From JAWRCU01 sp033542235 (lineage in GTDB: Bacteria > Pseudomonadota > Alphaproteobacteria > Rhizobiales > Rhizobiaceae): a DNA stretch of 64,000 nt. Shown here piece by piece: positions 16,319 through 25,481 of this stretch. Location: assembly GCF_033542235.1 (NCBI RefSeq), contig NZ_JAWRCU010000001.1, positions 310,001-374,000 on the forward strand, in the 5' to 3' direction. Each line of letters starts with the position of its first letter. The first letter of the stretch is position 1. The notes beneath the pieces are model-generated. The model did not search any database and was not told the origin of the DNA. It worked only from the letters and a program-made list of their open reading frames with translations. The position numbers were made by a program, and so were the translations under genes.

Positions 16319-17626
16319 TCAAGCGCCATGCCGCACAAGCTTCGACTTGTATTCGCTGCGCTCGAGCGTGCCCCATGGCACCAGCTCGACCCGCGTGGTG
16401 ACAACCAGCGCGTCTCTGAGACGCGTCTGAATTCTTTCGGCGAGCCGCAGGTTGCCCTCGCGGCCTCGGGCGAGCTCCACCGAAACCGGCAGAGGCGGCT
16501 CCTGCCTGACGCCTGCGGCCGGCGGTCGTATCAGGATACGCCCGCTGACCGCCGGGGCAAATTCATTCACAAGCTCCCGGATCGCCGAGGGAAAGATATT
16601 CACGCCACGCACGATCAGCATATCGTCGGTGCGGCCGATGCAACGCAGCCTCGGTGCAGTTCGCCCGCATCTGCAGGGCGACGTCCAAACTTCGACATGG
16701 TCGCGTGTGCGGAGCCTCAGCAGCGGTGCCGCCTCGTGCCGAAGATGGGTAAGCACGAGCTCGCCCCTGGCGCCGTCTTCCATCGCGATCGGCTCGCCGT
16801 TCTCGGGATCGATCAGCTCGGCATGGACGAAGCCGCGGGCACCCAGATGCATGCCGCATTGCTCCTCGCATTCGCCCCAAAGCGATACGCCTATGTCACC
16901 GATGCCCATCGCTTCGGTGACCTTGGCGCCCCAGGATTCCTCCAGACGCGCCCGCATGGCCGGCTCTCCGCCGCCCGGTTCGCCCGCGACAAGCAGCCGC
17001 CGGACACTCGAACCTTTCAGGTCGAAATTGCGGTCGGCCGCCCATTCCGCCAAATAGGCAGCATAGGAGGGTGTCATCACGGCGGCTGAGGGTTTCAGGA
17101 GGCGGATCGCCGTCATCAGCCGCTCGGTATTCCCCGTGCCGACCGGAATGTGGCACATGCCAAGTCGATCGAAAGCGCCAAGCGCGGCGCCGGCAACGAA
17201 CGGGCCGGCATTGTAGGTCGAAATGATGGCCTCGCCCGGCTTGATGCCGGACGCCGAATAGCTGCGGGAGGATCCCGTCACCCAATTGTCCAGGTCGCCC
17301 GCCGTCAGCGGAATGTAGCTGGGCGTCCCGGTCGTTCCGCTCGTGGAGAAGATACGTATGATCCGATCGGGCGAGGCAGCGACATGCGTCCCTATCGGAT
17401 CGGCCTCGCTGACACTTGCCCGGATCTCGGTCTTTTCCGTGAACGGAAGCCGGGCAATGGCATCGAGACCGCCGATCATCTTGGGCTCCGCAAATCCTGC
17501 TTGGCCAAGCTTCGCCTGGTAGAAACGCGAGTGCGCCAGTAGATACTCGATTTGCCGACGATAGAGCGCGTCATCCAGCCGAACCTGGTCGCTCCATGGC
17601 ATCGTCTCGAGATCGGACTCAAGCAT
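16319..17626 (-). CDS. Phenylacetate-CoA ligase-like AMP-forming CoA ligase
   Basis: The 435-residue enzyme has the adenylate-forming P-loop (RIFSTSGTTGTPSYIPLT), the substrate-binding region GAKVTEAMGIGDIG, a Cys-rich insert (CEEQCGMHLG, SPCRCGRTAPRL) common in PaaK-type ligases, and the hinge/C-terminal motif GRTDDMLIVRGVNIFPSAIR. It should activate a carboxylic acid, aromatic or otherwise, to its CoA thioester in the cytosol. It lies 2 bases after the citryl-CoA-lyase-like gene, which implies one transcript and probably one pathway. The substrate cannot be read from sequence. Confidence 0.88.
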   Translation of the reverse strand: MLESDLETMPWSDQVRLDDALYRRQIEYLLAHSRFYQAKLGQAGFAEPKMIGGLDAIARLPFTEKTEIRASVSEADPIGTHVAASPDRIIRIFSTSGTTGTPSYIPLTAGDLDNWVTGSSRSYSASGIKPGEAIISTYNAGPFVAGAALGAFDRLGMCHIPVGTGNTERLMTAIRLLKPSAAVMTPSYAAYLAEWAADRNFDLKGSSVRRLLVAGEPGGGEPAMRARLEESWGAKVTEAMGIGDIGVSLWGECEEQCGMHLGARGFVHAELIDPENGEPIAMEDGARGELVLTHLRHEAAPLLRLRTRDHVEVWTSPCRCGRTAPRLRCIGRTDDMLIVRGVNIFPSAIRELVNEFAPAVSGRILIRPPAAGVRQEPPLPVSVELARGREGNLRLAERIQTRLRDALVVTTRVELVPWGTLERSEYKSKLVRHGA

Positions 17627-17628
17627 GA

Positions 17629-18423
17629 TCAGTCCCCGCTTTGGTCGCCCCTCCTGTAGGTGACGGCTGCTTCCGCATGCGCTGTCATGGCAAACCCGAC
17701 CGGGTTCTGCAGCTCCTCGAAGAGATGAGCGAGAATCCCGCCGGTGCGGGCAAGCAGCGGGATCGCCTTGATCATCGCGGCGGGGAATTCGAGGTCCAGA
17801 AGCACTGCAGCGATCGGCATTGAAACGTTCATGACCAATGGCTTGCCCCAGACCATGCTAACCGCGGCGCCGATCCGTCTCGCCATGGCCACATTCGACC
17901 CGCTCACCTTGCGCACATCGGCAAGCGTGAGAATTCGCTCGGCACGCGGATCGGTCGGACGATGGATGGGATGGCCAAATCCGGGCACCTTGCGGCCCGA
18001 ATTGCGAATATCCTGCACCAGGCCGAATGCCACGGCGTCCGCATCTTCTCCAGCCGCTACCCGGGCCTGCGCCTCCGTCAGAAGCTTGCCGCATAATTCG
18101 GACGTTCCAAGCAGGACTGGACCGCAGCCGAGCAGCCCTGCCGCGAGAGCACCCTGCAGCGAGTCGGGATCGGCCGACAGCGTCATCCGTGCCGCTTGCA
18201 CCGTCGGCACCATGCCGTGCTCCGCGATGGCGATGAGCAGAAGGTCCAGAAAATAGCGCTGGCTTTCCGTAGGCTCCCGGCCGGTCAGCAGCAGGTAGAA
18301 ATACTCGGTGAAGCTGAGGCGCCCCATAAGGTCATGACAGAGGTCGCGGCCGCGCACTTCGATGCTGTCGGCTTTTGCCACGCAGATCTGCGTGGTCGGC
18401 TCACGGGGCTTGCCAGAATGCAT
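17629..18423 (-). CDS. Citryl-CoA lyase-like protein (citrate synthase superfamily)
   Basis: The 264-residue protein is a short citrate synthase-fold protein with the conserved PGFGHPIHRPTDPRA motif (CoA/substrate His). The Asp that acts as base in citrate synthase (N-x-D) reads Ser (MNVSMPIAAVL), and the first catalytic His position looks like Leu (GPVLLGTSE). From memory, short members named citryl-CoA lyase also lack the Asp, so this is probably family-typical rather than decay. It may cleave or form a CoA thioester made by the ligase 2 bases downstream. GGGGGAG precedes the ATG. Confidence 0.78.
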   Translation of the reverse strand: MHSGKPREPTTQICVAKADSIEVRGRDLCHDLMGRLSFTEYFYLLLTGREPTESQRYFLDLLLIAIAEHGMVPTVQAARMTLSADPDSLQGALAAGLLGCGPVLLGTSELCGKLLTEAQARVAAGEDADAVAFGLVQDIRNSGRKVPGFGHPIHRPTDPRAERILTLADVRKVSGSNVAMARRIGAAVSMVWGKPLVMNVSMPIAAVLLDLEFPAAMIKAIPLLARTGGILAHLFEELQNPVGFAMTAHAEAAVTYRRGDQSGD

Positions 18424-18582
18424 CCGCTCCCCCTTCGCAACACCTGTCGTCCTGGCTGCTGAATTCGCAGGATGCGAGAAGTGTATTTCAAATCAGGGAT
18501 ATGCACCAGAAGCAGCGGCGCGATGCCTTCAATAGTTCGCCTGAGTTCTATACCCGGCCGGTTGCAACCTTCTAAGAAGACG

Positions 18583-19503
18583 CTAGCCGCCGTAATAGTT
18601 CACGACGGCATGGCGAGCCTCGGCAAAAAAAAGCCAGCGCTCGACGGCGACACCTGATCCAAAGAGCAGAACCGCGAGCAGTTGCAGGAGCAGGGCCAAT
18701 ACCCCCTGCCCGGCTACTGCGACCAGGACCAGGCACGCCGCGGGCGCGATCCCGCCGAAAATGATTGCAAGCCGCGACAGCTTGGCAGCGTGCTTGCGGG
18801 CGATGCGATAGCCCATTTCGCGGGTGAGATAATTGTCGTTGATATGCGGCCGTTCAAAAAGCCGCACACGGCCGATCGACCCTAGGCCGGTCGCGCTTTC
18901 CGGCGTCGAGATCGGCCGAAGCGAGCGGAGCCTGCCCCACCAGGCGATCTTGGCGCCCCATGCAGCGGCGAGAAGAATGATCGCAGCGACAGAAAATCCT
19001 GTAGCGGTCGCTCCTCCGGCAATATGAAGCAGCCCGCCGAGGAGCACGCCGCCGGCCGCACCGAACAGCAGATAGCAGAGCGGGGTCAGCGGAGTATGCC
19101 AGGCATCGACCGACTTCAGCGAGGCATAGATCATCGCCGTGCAATAGACGGTCACCGCAGCACCGGCCGCACCGAGAAGGCCGGGCAGTTGGAGGTAGCG
19201 CCCCTCGACCACCGAAGCCCACGCGGAAACGAGCAGCGGCACGAATGTGACGATCGCCATCACGCCCTCGCGCGACAGCCAGCTCGAGCGCCATTGAGTG
19301 AGCGCGCGCCAGGCGCGTTGCGGATTGCCGAGATGCAATGTCGACGACATCAGCCCGGCTGAAATCAGAAGCAGCGCCAGGACATGCGCGACCTTTGTCC
19401 AGAGCAGCGCAGGATCGAGCAATCCGAGGCCAAGCACTGCTGCCAGCCCGTAGCCAAGGCCGGAAAGCGTCGTGAAGACGATGATGGAGAATGCAGGATG
19501 CAC
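18583..19503 (-). CDS. DmsC/SoeC-like membrane anchor subunit of molybdoenzyme
   Basis: The 306-residue protein is almost entirely hydrophobic, with about eight membrane segments, and matches the DmsC/YnfH anchor family (opening MHPAFSIIVFTTLSGLGYGL, later MSSTLHLGNPQRAWRALTQW). It starts at a GTG. It would anchor the iron-sulfur and catalytic subunits encoded upstream and exchange electrons with quinone. A palindromic element (19568-19721) separates it from the iron-sulfur subunit gene, yet strand and order (A, B, C) are those of a single operon. Confidence 0.88.
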   Translation of the reverse strand: MHPAFSIIVFTTLSGLGYGLAAVLGLGLLDPALLWTKVAHVLALLLISAGLMSSTLHLGNPQRAWRALTQWRSSWLSREGVMAIVTFVPLLVSAWASVVEGRYLQLPGLLGAAGAAVTVYCTAMIYASLKSVDAWHTPLTPLCYLLFGAAGGVLLGGLLHIAGGATATGFSVAAIILLAAAWGAKIAWWGRLRSLRPISTPESATGLGSIGRVRLFERPHINDNYLTREMGYRIARKHAAKLSRLAIIFGGIAPAACLVLVAVAGQGVLALLLQLLAVLLFGSGVAVERWLFFAEARHAVVNYYGG

Positions 19504-19567
19504 TTAGCGGCTCCGGTCGCAGGAACTGAGGTGCGGCCAGTCACAGCCGAAGTCGCGCCCCTTCGCA

Positions 19568-19721
19568 CCCCCCTCTGTCCTGCCGGACATCTCCCCCACA
19601 AGGGGGTAGATCGGACGGCCGCATTGGCTTCGCCAACCGTTAGCGTCAGTGATTGGCGAAACCCAAAATGACGGCCGATCTCCCCCCTTGTGGGGGAGAT
19701 GTCCGGCAGGACAGAGGGGGG
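19568..19721. repeat. RIME-like palindromic element, copy 1
   Basis: This 154-bp inverted repeat has arms of about 50 bp (CCCCCCTCTGTCCTGCCGGA ... and its complement ending at 19721) around an imperfect middle. It lies in the gap between the Fe-S subunit gene and the anchor subunit gene of the molybdoenzyme operon. The transcript would form a very stable hairpin. Three more copies follow in the window. Confidence 0.9.
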
Positions 19722-19757
19722 CAACGTAGAGCGCTGACATCAATCGCTATCACAAAG

Positions 19758-20525
19758 TCACATTCGATCCAACACACTATCCAGCCACGCAAAGAACCCC
19801 CTTGCTCCATCAGTATTCTCCGCGACCGGCAGCAGATCCGCGCTATCGGCGAGCGGCTTCCTCGGCCGCGGCGGCAGGTATTTGTTGACCGGCCGCGTCC
19901 CCTGCTCCGGCATCAGGTCCATGCCGCCGCGTTCGGCGACCATGATCGACACCTCCGATCCCGGGTCGCCGAGGTCGCCGAAATGCCGGGCGTTGGCCGG
20001 GCAGGTGCGAACACAGGAAGGCACCCTGTCCACCTCCTCGAGTGTCTCGTTGTAGATGCGGTCGATGCAGAGCGTGCATTTCTTCATGACACCGGCCGCG
20101 AGGTCCATTTCGCGCGCGCCATACGGGCAGGCCCAGGCGCAGAGCCCGCAGCCGATGCACTTGTCCTCCTCGACCAGCACGATGCCGTCCGCCGACCGCT
20201 TGTAGGAAGCGCCTGTCGGGCAGACGGTGACGCAAGGCGCGTCCTCGCAGTGCAGGCAGGATTTCGGAAAATGCACGATGCGTGCCTCGCCGGCCTCCCC
20301 GACGATCTCGCCGCCTTCCGGCACGACTTCGAATGTGTGGATGCGGTTGAGAAACGTCCCCGAGACGTCGGCGCCATATGGATGCTGATCCGAGAGCGCT
20401 GCGCCATAGCCGCCGGTGTTCCATTCCTTGCAGGACACTACGCAGGCATGGCAGCCGACGCAGACGTCGAGGTCGATGACGAGGCCGAGCTTCTTCGGCG
20501 ACGGTTTCGAAGGGAGCAGCGTCAT
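19758..20525 (-). CDS. Four [4Fe-4S] ferredoxin-like subunit (DmsB/SoeB-like)
   Basis: The 255-residue protein carries four cysteine clusters: CVGCHACVVSC (Cys22, 25, 28, 32), CLHCEDAPCVTVCP, CIGCGLCAWACP and CTLCID plus CVRTCP. This is the electron-transfer subunit layout of DMSO reductase, polysulfide reductase and SoeABC complexes. The ATG at 20525 overlaps the stop of the catalytic subunit gene (ATGA). The frame remains open upstream to 21095 but there it overlaps that gene. No Tat or Sec signal is present, which suits a cytoplasmic complex. Confidence 0.92.
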   Translation of the reverse strand: MTLLPSKPSPKKLGLVIDLDVCVGCHACVVSCKEWNTGGYGAALSDQHPYGADVSGTFLNRIHTFEVVPEGGEIVGEAGEARIVHFPKSCLHCEDAPCVTVCPTGASYKRSADGIVLVEEDKCIGCGLCAWACPYGAREMDLAAGVMKKCTLCIDRIYNETLEEVDRVPSCVRTCPANARHFGDLGDPGSEVSIMVAERGGMDLMPEQGTRPVNKYLPPRPRKPLADSADLLPVAENTDGARGFFAWLDSVLDRM

Positions 20526-23371
20526 TCGGCCCACTCCTCGCCATAGCGCAATTCCTGTGGGCGCTCGCGCGGCCGGCCGGGCTGAGCGACGGCCGCAAAG
20601 CGCGGCTCCGAGGTTTCGGCCCGCGCTATCTTCTCGATGCGCACGCGCAGATCGTACCATGCCGCCTGGCCAGTCACCGGATCGGAATTCGACCAGCGCA
20701 TGCCGTCGCCCTTCGGCGGTAGAAGTTCGTGAATCAAGTGATTGAGCAGAAAGCCTTTTCGGGCCTCGGGCGCATCGCGATCGAGCCCCCATGCGCCTTC
20801 GCGCTTGCCGATGGCGTTCCACGTCCAGAGCGTGTTGCGGTTTGCCGCCTCGGTGCGCGCGACCTCGACCCTGATACGGCCGTGATGCGAGATCACTTCG
20901 GCCCAATCGCCGTCGGCAAGGCCCAGTTCGTCGCAAACCTGTCCCGGCACATACAGCACATTTTTCGTATGGATCTGCCTCAGCCAGGCGTTCATCGAGC
21001 CCCACGAATGGTACATGGCGGCGGGCCTCTGGGTGACGGCATGCAAAGGATAGGCTTTGCCATCGACCATCGACTCTTCCAGCGGCGGATACCATTCCGG
21101 CAGCGGGTGGAAGGCATCCAGGATGCGCTTGCGATGTGTCCCCGGCGCTCGAGGCTCGCGCTTTCCTTCGGCCGACAGACGGAATTTCTGCAGTGATTCC
21201 TGATAGAGTTGAAACGTCACCGGCTGCGGCTGATCGAAGAACCCCATGCGCACCGCAAATTCCTGGTAGGCTTTGTTGGCGTGCTTGAAGAATTGCGCTT
21301 CCAGTGGAATGTGCGCTGAGAAGAACGAGCCGTTCTCGATATAGCGCTGCAACTGGTCTGGATTGGCCGCGCCGCGCCCTGCGCGCTCGCCCGCGGTCCC
21401 GCGAAAGCCTGCCAGCGGACCGATGCCCGGCCGCCGCTCGTGGCGTACAATGTAGTCGGCATAGTCCTTGTAGAGTGCCCTGCCCCGATGGCCCACAAAG
21501 CCCGGCAGGTTGAGCCGAACGCCGAGGTCGATCAGTACCGACTGGAACGGCCTGACGTCACGGTCAGGCTCGACCACCGGCCAGCGAATAGCGTCCTGAA
21601 CTGCATCCGGCTCGGAGATCGGCCGGTCGAGCAGCGAAATGCAGTCGTGCCGTTCCAGATATGTGGTATCGGGCAGCACGAGGTCGGCATAGGCTACCAT
21701 TTCGGAAGCGTAGGCATCGGAATAGATGATCTTCGGGATGCGGTACTCGCCCGTGGTCGGATCCTTGTCTTCCAGCATCTTGATAACGCCGGCTGTATTC
21801 ATCGAAGAGTTCCACGCCATGTTGGCCATGTAGAGGAACAAGAGATCGACCGGGTACGGATCGCCGGCATGGGCATTGGCGATCACCATGTGCATCAGCC
21901 CGTGCGCTGCGAAGGGCGCATCCCAGGAGAATGCCTTGTCGATGCGAGCCGGGTTGCCGTCGACGTCGATCAGCAGGTCTTCCGGTCCTCGTGGAAAGCC
22001 GAGATGGGGACCCGACAGCGGCTTGTTCGAGCCGAAATGCTCGGCGCGTCCATGCGGTGTCGGATGGGCCTCGACCGGCTTCGGATAGGGCGGCTCGAAC
22101 CGGAAGCCACCCGGGCAGTCGACCGCACCGATCAGCACCTGCAGCATGTGCAGCGCGCGCGCAGTCTGGAAACCATTGGAATGGGCCGAAATTCCGCGCA
22201 TGGCATGGAAAGAGACCGGCCGGCCGATGAAGCTCTCATGCCGCTCGCCATGGATATCGGTCCACGGCTGGTCGACCGTGATCGCCTCGTCGAAGGCGAC
22301 GCGCGCGATTTCGGCGGCAAGCCCTCGGATCGTTTCGGCCGAAACACCCGTCTTCTCTGCGACCGCTTCGGGCGCGTATTTCGGATCGAGATATTTCTCG
22401 GCAAGCAGTTGGAAAGACGGCACGGCGTGGCGGCCGTCGGGCAGTGGATGACGCCCGGAGAGCGCTGGGCGCGAACCCTTGGTGCCGGTTGGGACGACCT
22501 GTTCGGTGACGCCGTCGAAGATCAGCGGCTTGCCTTCGTCGTCACGGGCAAAGAGGCCATAGTCGGCGTCATCAGGCGCATCGATCACCAGCCAGGGCGC
22601 GTTCGAGTAGCGAATGAGATAATCGACGTCGATCTTGTGCGCCTTCATGAGCAGGTGCACGATCGAGAGGATGAGCAGCCCGTCCGTGCCGGGCCTGATC
22701 CCGATCCAGTTGTCGGCAACCGCCGAATAGCCGGTGCGCACTGGGTTGACCGAAACGAAGCGGGCTCCGCGCTTCTTGAGCTTCGAAATGCCGATCTTCA
22801 GCGGATTGGAGTCGTGATCCTCGGCGACGCCGAACATGATGAAGAGCTTCGTGCGCTCCCAATCGGGCGAACCGAACTCCCAAAAGGCGCCACCGATCGT
22901 CATGATGCCGGCCGCGGCCATGTTCACGGAGCAGAAGCCGCCATGCGCGGCATAGTTGGGGGTGCCGAACTGCTGCGCCCAGAAGCCCGTGAGCGACTGC
23001 GACTGATCGCGGCCGGTGAAGAAGGCGAGCTTCTTCGGATCCGACCGGCGCAATGCGCCGAGCCACCGGGAAGCCGTTTCCAGCGCCTCGTCCCAGGAGA
23101 TCTCCTGGAACTGGCCTGAGCCACGGGGGCCAACACGTTTCAGCGGTGCACTGAGCCTGGCAGGCGCGTAGTGCTGCATGATACCCGCCGAGCCTTTGGC
23201 ACACAGCACGCCGCGGTTCACAGGATGATCGCGATTCCCTTCGATGTAGCGGATCTTCCCGCCCTTCAGATGCACATCGATGCCGCAGCGGCAGGCGCAC
23301 ATGTAGCAGGTCGTCTTGCGCACCTCGTCGGAAACCGGGGCCGACAGAGCGACCTTTGGATCGGATGGCAT
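20522..23371 (-). CDS. Molybdopterin oxidoreductase catalytic subunit (SoeA/DmsA-like)
   Basis: The 949-residue enzyme has an N-terminal [4Fe-4S] motif (Cys22, 25, 29, 57; CYMCACRCG), molybdopterin-binding regions (LAFFTGRDQSQSL, LFIMFGVAEDHDSNPLK), and a C-terminal dinucleotide domain (YVPGQVCDELGLADGDWAEV). Cys147 in GGFCSVN sits where the molybdenum ligand is expected, unlike the Ser of true DMSO reductases. There is no twin-arginine signal. Cytosolic location, length and the A-B-C gene order fit the sulfite-oxidising SoeABC complex best, though a related reductase is possible. GGGAGAG precedes the ATG. It heads a same-strand run down to the GST gene. Confidence 0.88.
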   Translation of the reverse strand: MPSDPKVALSAPVSDEVRKTTCYMCACRCGIDVHLKGGKIRYIEGNRDHPVNRGVLCAKGSAGIMQHYAPARLSAPLKRVGPRGSGQFQEISWDEALETASRWLGALRRSDPKKLAFFTGRDQSQSLTGFWAQQFGTPNYAAHGGFCSVNMAAAGIMTIGGAFWEFGSPDWERTKLFIMFGVAEDHDSNPLKIGISKLKKRGARFVSVNPVRTGYSAVADNWIGIRPGTDGLLILSIVHLLMKAHKIDVDYLIRYSNAPWLVIDAPDDADYGLFARDDEGKPLIFDGVTEQVVPTGTKGSRPALSGRHPLPDGRHAVPSFQLLAEKYLDPKYAPEAVAEKTGVSAETIRGLAAEIARVAFDEAITVDQPWTDIHGERHESFIGRPVSFHAMRGISAHSNGFQTARALHMLQVLIGAVDCPGGFRFEPPYPKPVEAHPTPHGRAEHFGSNKPLSGPHLGFPRGPEDLLIDVDGNPARIDKAFSWDAPFAAHGLMHMVIANAHAGDPYPVDLLFLYMANMAWNSSMNTAGVIKMLEDKDPTTGEYRIPKIIYSDAYASEMVAYADLVLPDTTYLERHDCISLLDRPISEPDAVQDAIRWPVVEPDRDVRPFQSVLIDLGVRLNLPGFVGHRGRALYKDYADYIVRHERRPGIGPLAGFRGTAGERAGRGAANPDQLQRYIENGSFFSAHIPLEAQFFKHANKAYQEFAVRMGFFDQPQPVTFQLYQESLQKFRLSAEGKREPRAPGTHRKRILDAFHPLPEWYPPLEESMVDGKAYPLHAVTQRPAAMYHSWGSMNAWLRQIHTKNVLYVPGQVCDELGLADGDWAEVISHHGRIRVEVARTEAANRNTLWTWNAIGKREGAWGLDRDAPEARKGFLLNHLIHELLPPKGDGMRWSNSDPVTGQAAWYDLRVRIEKIARAETSEPRFAAVAQPGRPRERPQELRYGEEWAE

Positions 23372-23484
23372 TTGCGGCTCTCCCTTGCTTCATCCTTTAG
23401 GGGAGCCGCTTGCGAAAGCAATGCCCGTCAGCGTCCTCGAGCGCCGCCGAGCCTAAAATTTGTCTATACTTATTAAATCGCTGT

Positions 23485-23515
23485 GACGCTTCGGCGTCGT
23501 GAACCCCTCGGGGGT
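23485..23515 (-). terminator. Possible terminator after L,D-transpeptidase gene
   Basis: Just past the stop codon, read on the minus strand, lie two short hairpins: one around ACCCC/GGGGT (about 23503-23515) and GACGC-CGAA-GCGTC (23485-23498). A weakly AT-rich stretch follows (TTTAATAAG). No long U tract is present, so intrinsic termination is only plausible. Confidence 0.35.
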
Positions 23516-23946
23516 CAGTTGACCACCACGATGCGCGTGTTGCCTGGCCCGACCTGCTTCACCATGGAATAGAATCTGGCGGCGTTGGCCGTGTGCAGCC
23601 TTATGCAGCCATGCGACGCCGGCGAGCCGAGCCGCCTCACATAATTGGTGCCGTGGATAGCGTAGCCGCCACGGAAGAACACCGAATAGGGCATCGGCGA
23701 CATCTCGTATTTGCGCGAGTACCACATGCGGTGAAGCCGTGTCGGGCTATAGCTGCCCGGCGGGGTAACGTAACCCCTGCGCGCGGTCGAAACGGGCCAA
23801 CTATAAACAACCCTGCCGTCCTGCAGGACGGTCATTGTTTGGGAAGAAATATCGATGCGCGCCAGGAGCGCGGCGCTCCAGCCTTCGACGGTCATGCCAA
23901 AAAGCATGGCAGCCGACACAATTGCCATGAAAGCAGTTTTTTTCAT
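23515..23946 (-). CDS. L,D-transpeptidase (YkuD domain), exported
   Basis: The 143-residue enzyme has a signal peptide (MKKTAFMAIVSAAMLFGMTV) and the YkuD catalytic signature: HGTNYVRRLGSPASHGCIRL, with the nucleophile Cys and adjacent His. It forms 3-3 peptidoglycan crosslinks or attaches proteins in the periplasm. Small one-domain versions such as this are abundant in rhizobia, which use L,D-crosslinks heavily. I start at MKKTAF; an in-frame ATG nine codons upstream is possible. Confidence 0.92.
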   Translation of the reverse strand: MKKTAFMAIVSAAMLFGMTVEGWSAALLARIDISSQTMTVLQDGRVVYSWPVSTARRGYVTPPGSYSPTRLHRMWYSRKYEMSPMPYSVFFRGGYAIHGTNYVRRLGSPASHGCIRLHTANAARFYSMVKQVGPGNTRIVVVN

Positions 23947-24203
23947 CTGGAACACCCCGTTCGCCCACTCCAACGCTAATTATATTTTCTAAATGCCAGG
24001 TGAACGAATAGTACAAAGACTCCTCGAGGTTTTCGCCAAACAAAGCTTGTCGACTTGATCAATTGGCCGCGACGGTAGCGTTATCGCGTCATAGGTGGAA
24101 CCTGAGCGTCAGCGCGCCCGCAGATCGGATGACCGCAGCCCGTTGATCCGCGCACGCAACTGATGCGCTTGCCAAACACCGCGCTTGGCACTCAAATCGG
24201 TCC

Positions 24204-25481
24204 ATGAACGAAAAACTCGCCAAGGCGATCGACGACCGCGTCGATGAGCTCATCGCGCTCACCATCGACCTGATACGCTTCCCGACCGTCAATCCGCCGG
24301 GTGAGGCCTACACCCCTTGCGCGGAGTATATCGGCGAGCGGCTGAGGAAACGCGGTTTCGGCCTCGAGTTCATCCGTGGCGAAGGGGCGCCAGGCGACAG
24401 TGACCGTTATCCGCGCACCAATGTCGTCGCGCGTCTCGACGGCCGCACACCGGGACCAACGGTGCATTTCAATTCCCATATCGACGTGGTCGAAGCCGGC
24501 GACGGCTGGACGGTCGATCCGTTTGCTGGCGTCGTCCAGGACGGCAAGGTCTTTGGCCGCGGCGCCTGCGACATGAAGGGCGGGCTGGCAGCATCGATCA
24601 TCGCCGCCGAGGCCTTCATGGCGGTCTACCCGGACTTCTCGGGTGCGATCGAGATTTCAGGAACGGCCGACGAGGAATCCGGCGGCTTCGGCGGCGTCGC
24701 TCATCTGGCGCGCCTGGGCTATTTCTCGAAGCCGCGCGTTGACCACGTCATCATCCCCGAGCCGCTCAACAAGGACCGCATCTGCCTCGGCCACCGCGGC
24801 GTCTGGTGGGCCGAGATCGAGACCAAAGGCGAGATCGCGCATGGCTCGATGCCTTTCCTGGGCGACTGCGCGATCCGACACATGGGCGCCCTCCTGCACG
24901 CGTTCGAGCATGAGCTTTTCCCGGCCCTCGACCGCAAGCAGACGAAAATGCCGGTGGTCCCGGAGGGCGCGCGGCGCTCGACCATGAACATCAACTCGAT
25001 CCATGGCGGACAGACCGAGGACTTCCGCCCCGGCCTCCCCTCGCCCAACGTCCCCGACTGGTGCCGGATCATCATCGACCGCCGTTTCCTGCTCGAAGAG
25101 GATATCACCGAGGTGAAGGGCGAAGTGACAGCCATTCTTGAACAGCTGAAGCGTGAACGGCCGAAATTCGACTACCAGATTCGCGATTTGATGGAAGTGC
25201 TGCCGTTGATGACGGAGCGCAGCGCTCCGGTCGCCGCCGCTGTGGCTCAAGGCGTTCGCAACGTCTTCGGCAAGGAGCCGGACTATGTGATTTCGCCCGG
25301 CACTTACGACCAGAAGCATATCGCCCGGCTCGGCCATCTGCACGACTGCATTGCCTATGGCCCCGGCATACTCGACCTTGCCCACCGGCCCGACGAATGG
25401 GTGGGCATCTCGGACATGGTGGAGTCGGCGAAGGTGATGGCGATCGGGCTCGACGTGCTGCTGCGTGGAGGGCGCGGCTAA
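24204..25481 (+). CDS. M20 family metallopeptidase (acetylornithine deacetylase/DapE-like)
   Basis: The 425-residue amidohydrolase has the M20 metal-site motifs: HFNSHIDVVEAGDGW (His and Asp), GRGACDMKGG, and GTADEESGG (general-base Glu followed by metal Glu), plus a late His in TYDQKHIARLG. These define a two-metal deacylase/dipeptidase. Rhizobial relatives are annotated as acetylornithine deacetylase/DapE-like without proven substrate. It ends convergently with OsmC with a 4-base overlap and lies upstream of a dipeptide-type ABC operon, which would suit handling imported acylated amino acids or dipeptides. Confidence 0.88.
   Translation: MNEKLAKAIDDRVDELIALTIDLIRFPTVNPPGEAYTPCAEYIGERLRKRGFGLEFIRGEGAPGDSDRYPRTNVVARLDGRTPGPTVHFNSHIDVVEAGDGWTVDPFAGVVQDGKVFGRGACDMKGGLAASIIAAEAFMAVYPDFSGAIEISGTADEESGGFGGVAHLARLGYFSKPRVDHVIIPEPLNKDRICLGHRGVWWAEIETKGEIAHGSMPFLGDCAIRHMGALLHAFEHELFPALDRKQTKMPVVPEGARRSTMNINSIHGGQTEDFRPGLPSPNVPDWCRIIIDRRFLLEEDITEVKGEVTAILEQLKRERPKFDYQIRDLMEVLPLMTERSAPVAAAVAQGVRNVFGKEPDYVISPGTYDQKHIARLGHLHDCIAYGPGILDLAHRPDEWVGISDMVESAKVMAIGLDVLLRGGRG

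Noticed and set aside
17629..18423. Loss of the citrate synthase Asp as evidence of a dead enzyme
   Set aside because: Short citryl-CoA-lyase-like proteins, as I recall them, generally lack this Asp, so it is probably family-typical.
19568..19721. Short coding frames reading PPSVLPDISP and GEMSGRTEGG from the palindromic elements as real genes
   Set aside because: They recur in every copy as a property of the repeat; only copy 4 is embedded in a gene with flanking homology.
19758..21095. Extended frame that would make the Fe-S subunit 445 residues long
   Set aside because: The upstream part overlaps the catalytic subunit gene and lacks family sequence; the ATG at 20525 gives the normal length and an ATGA overlap.
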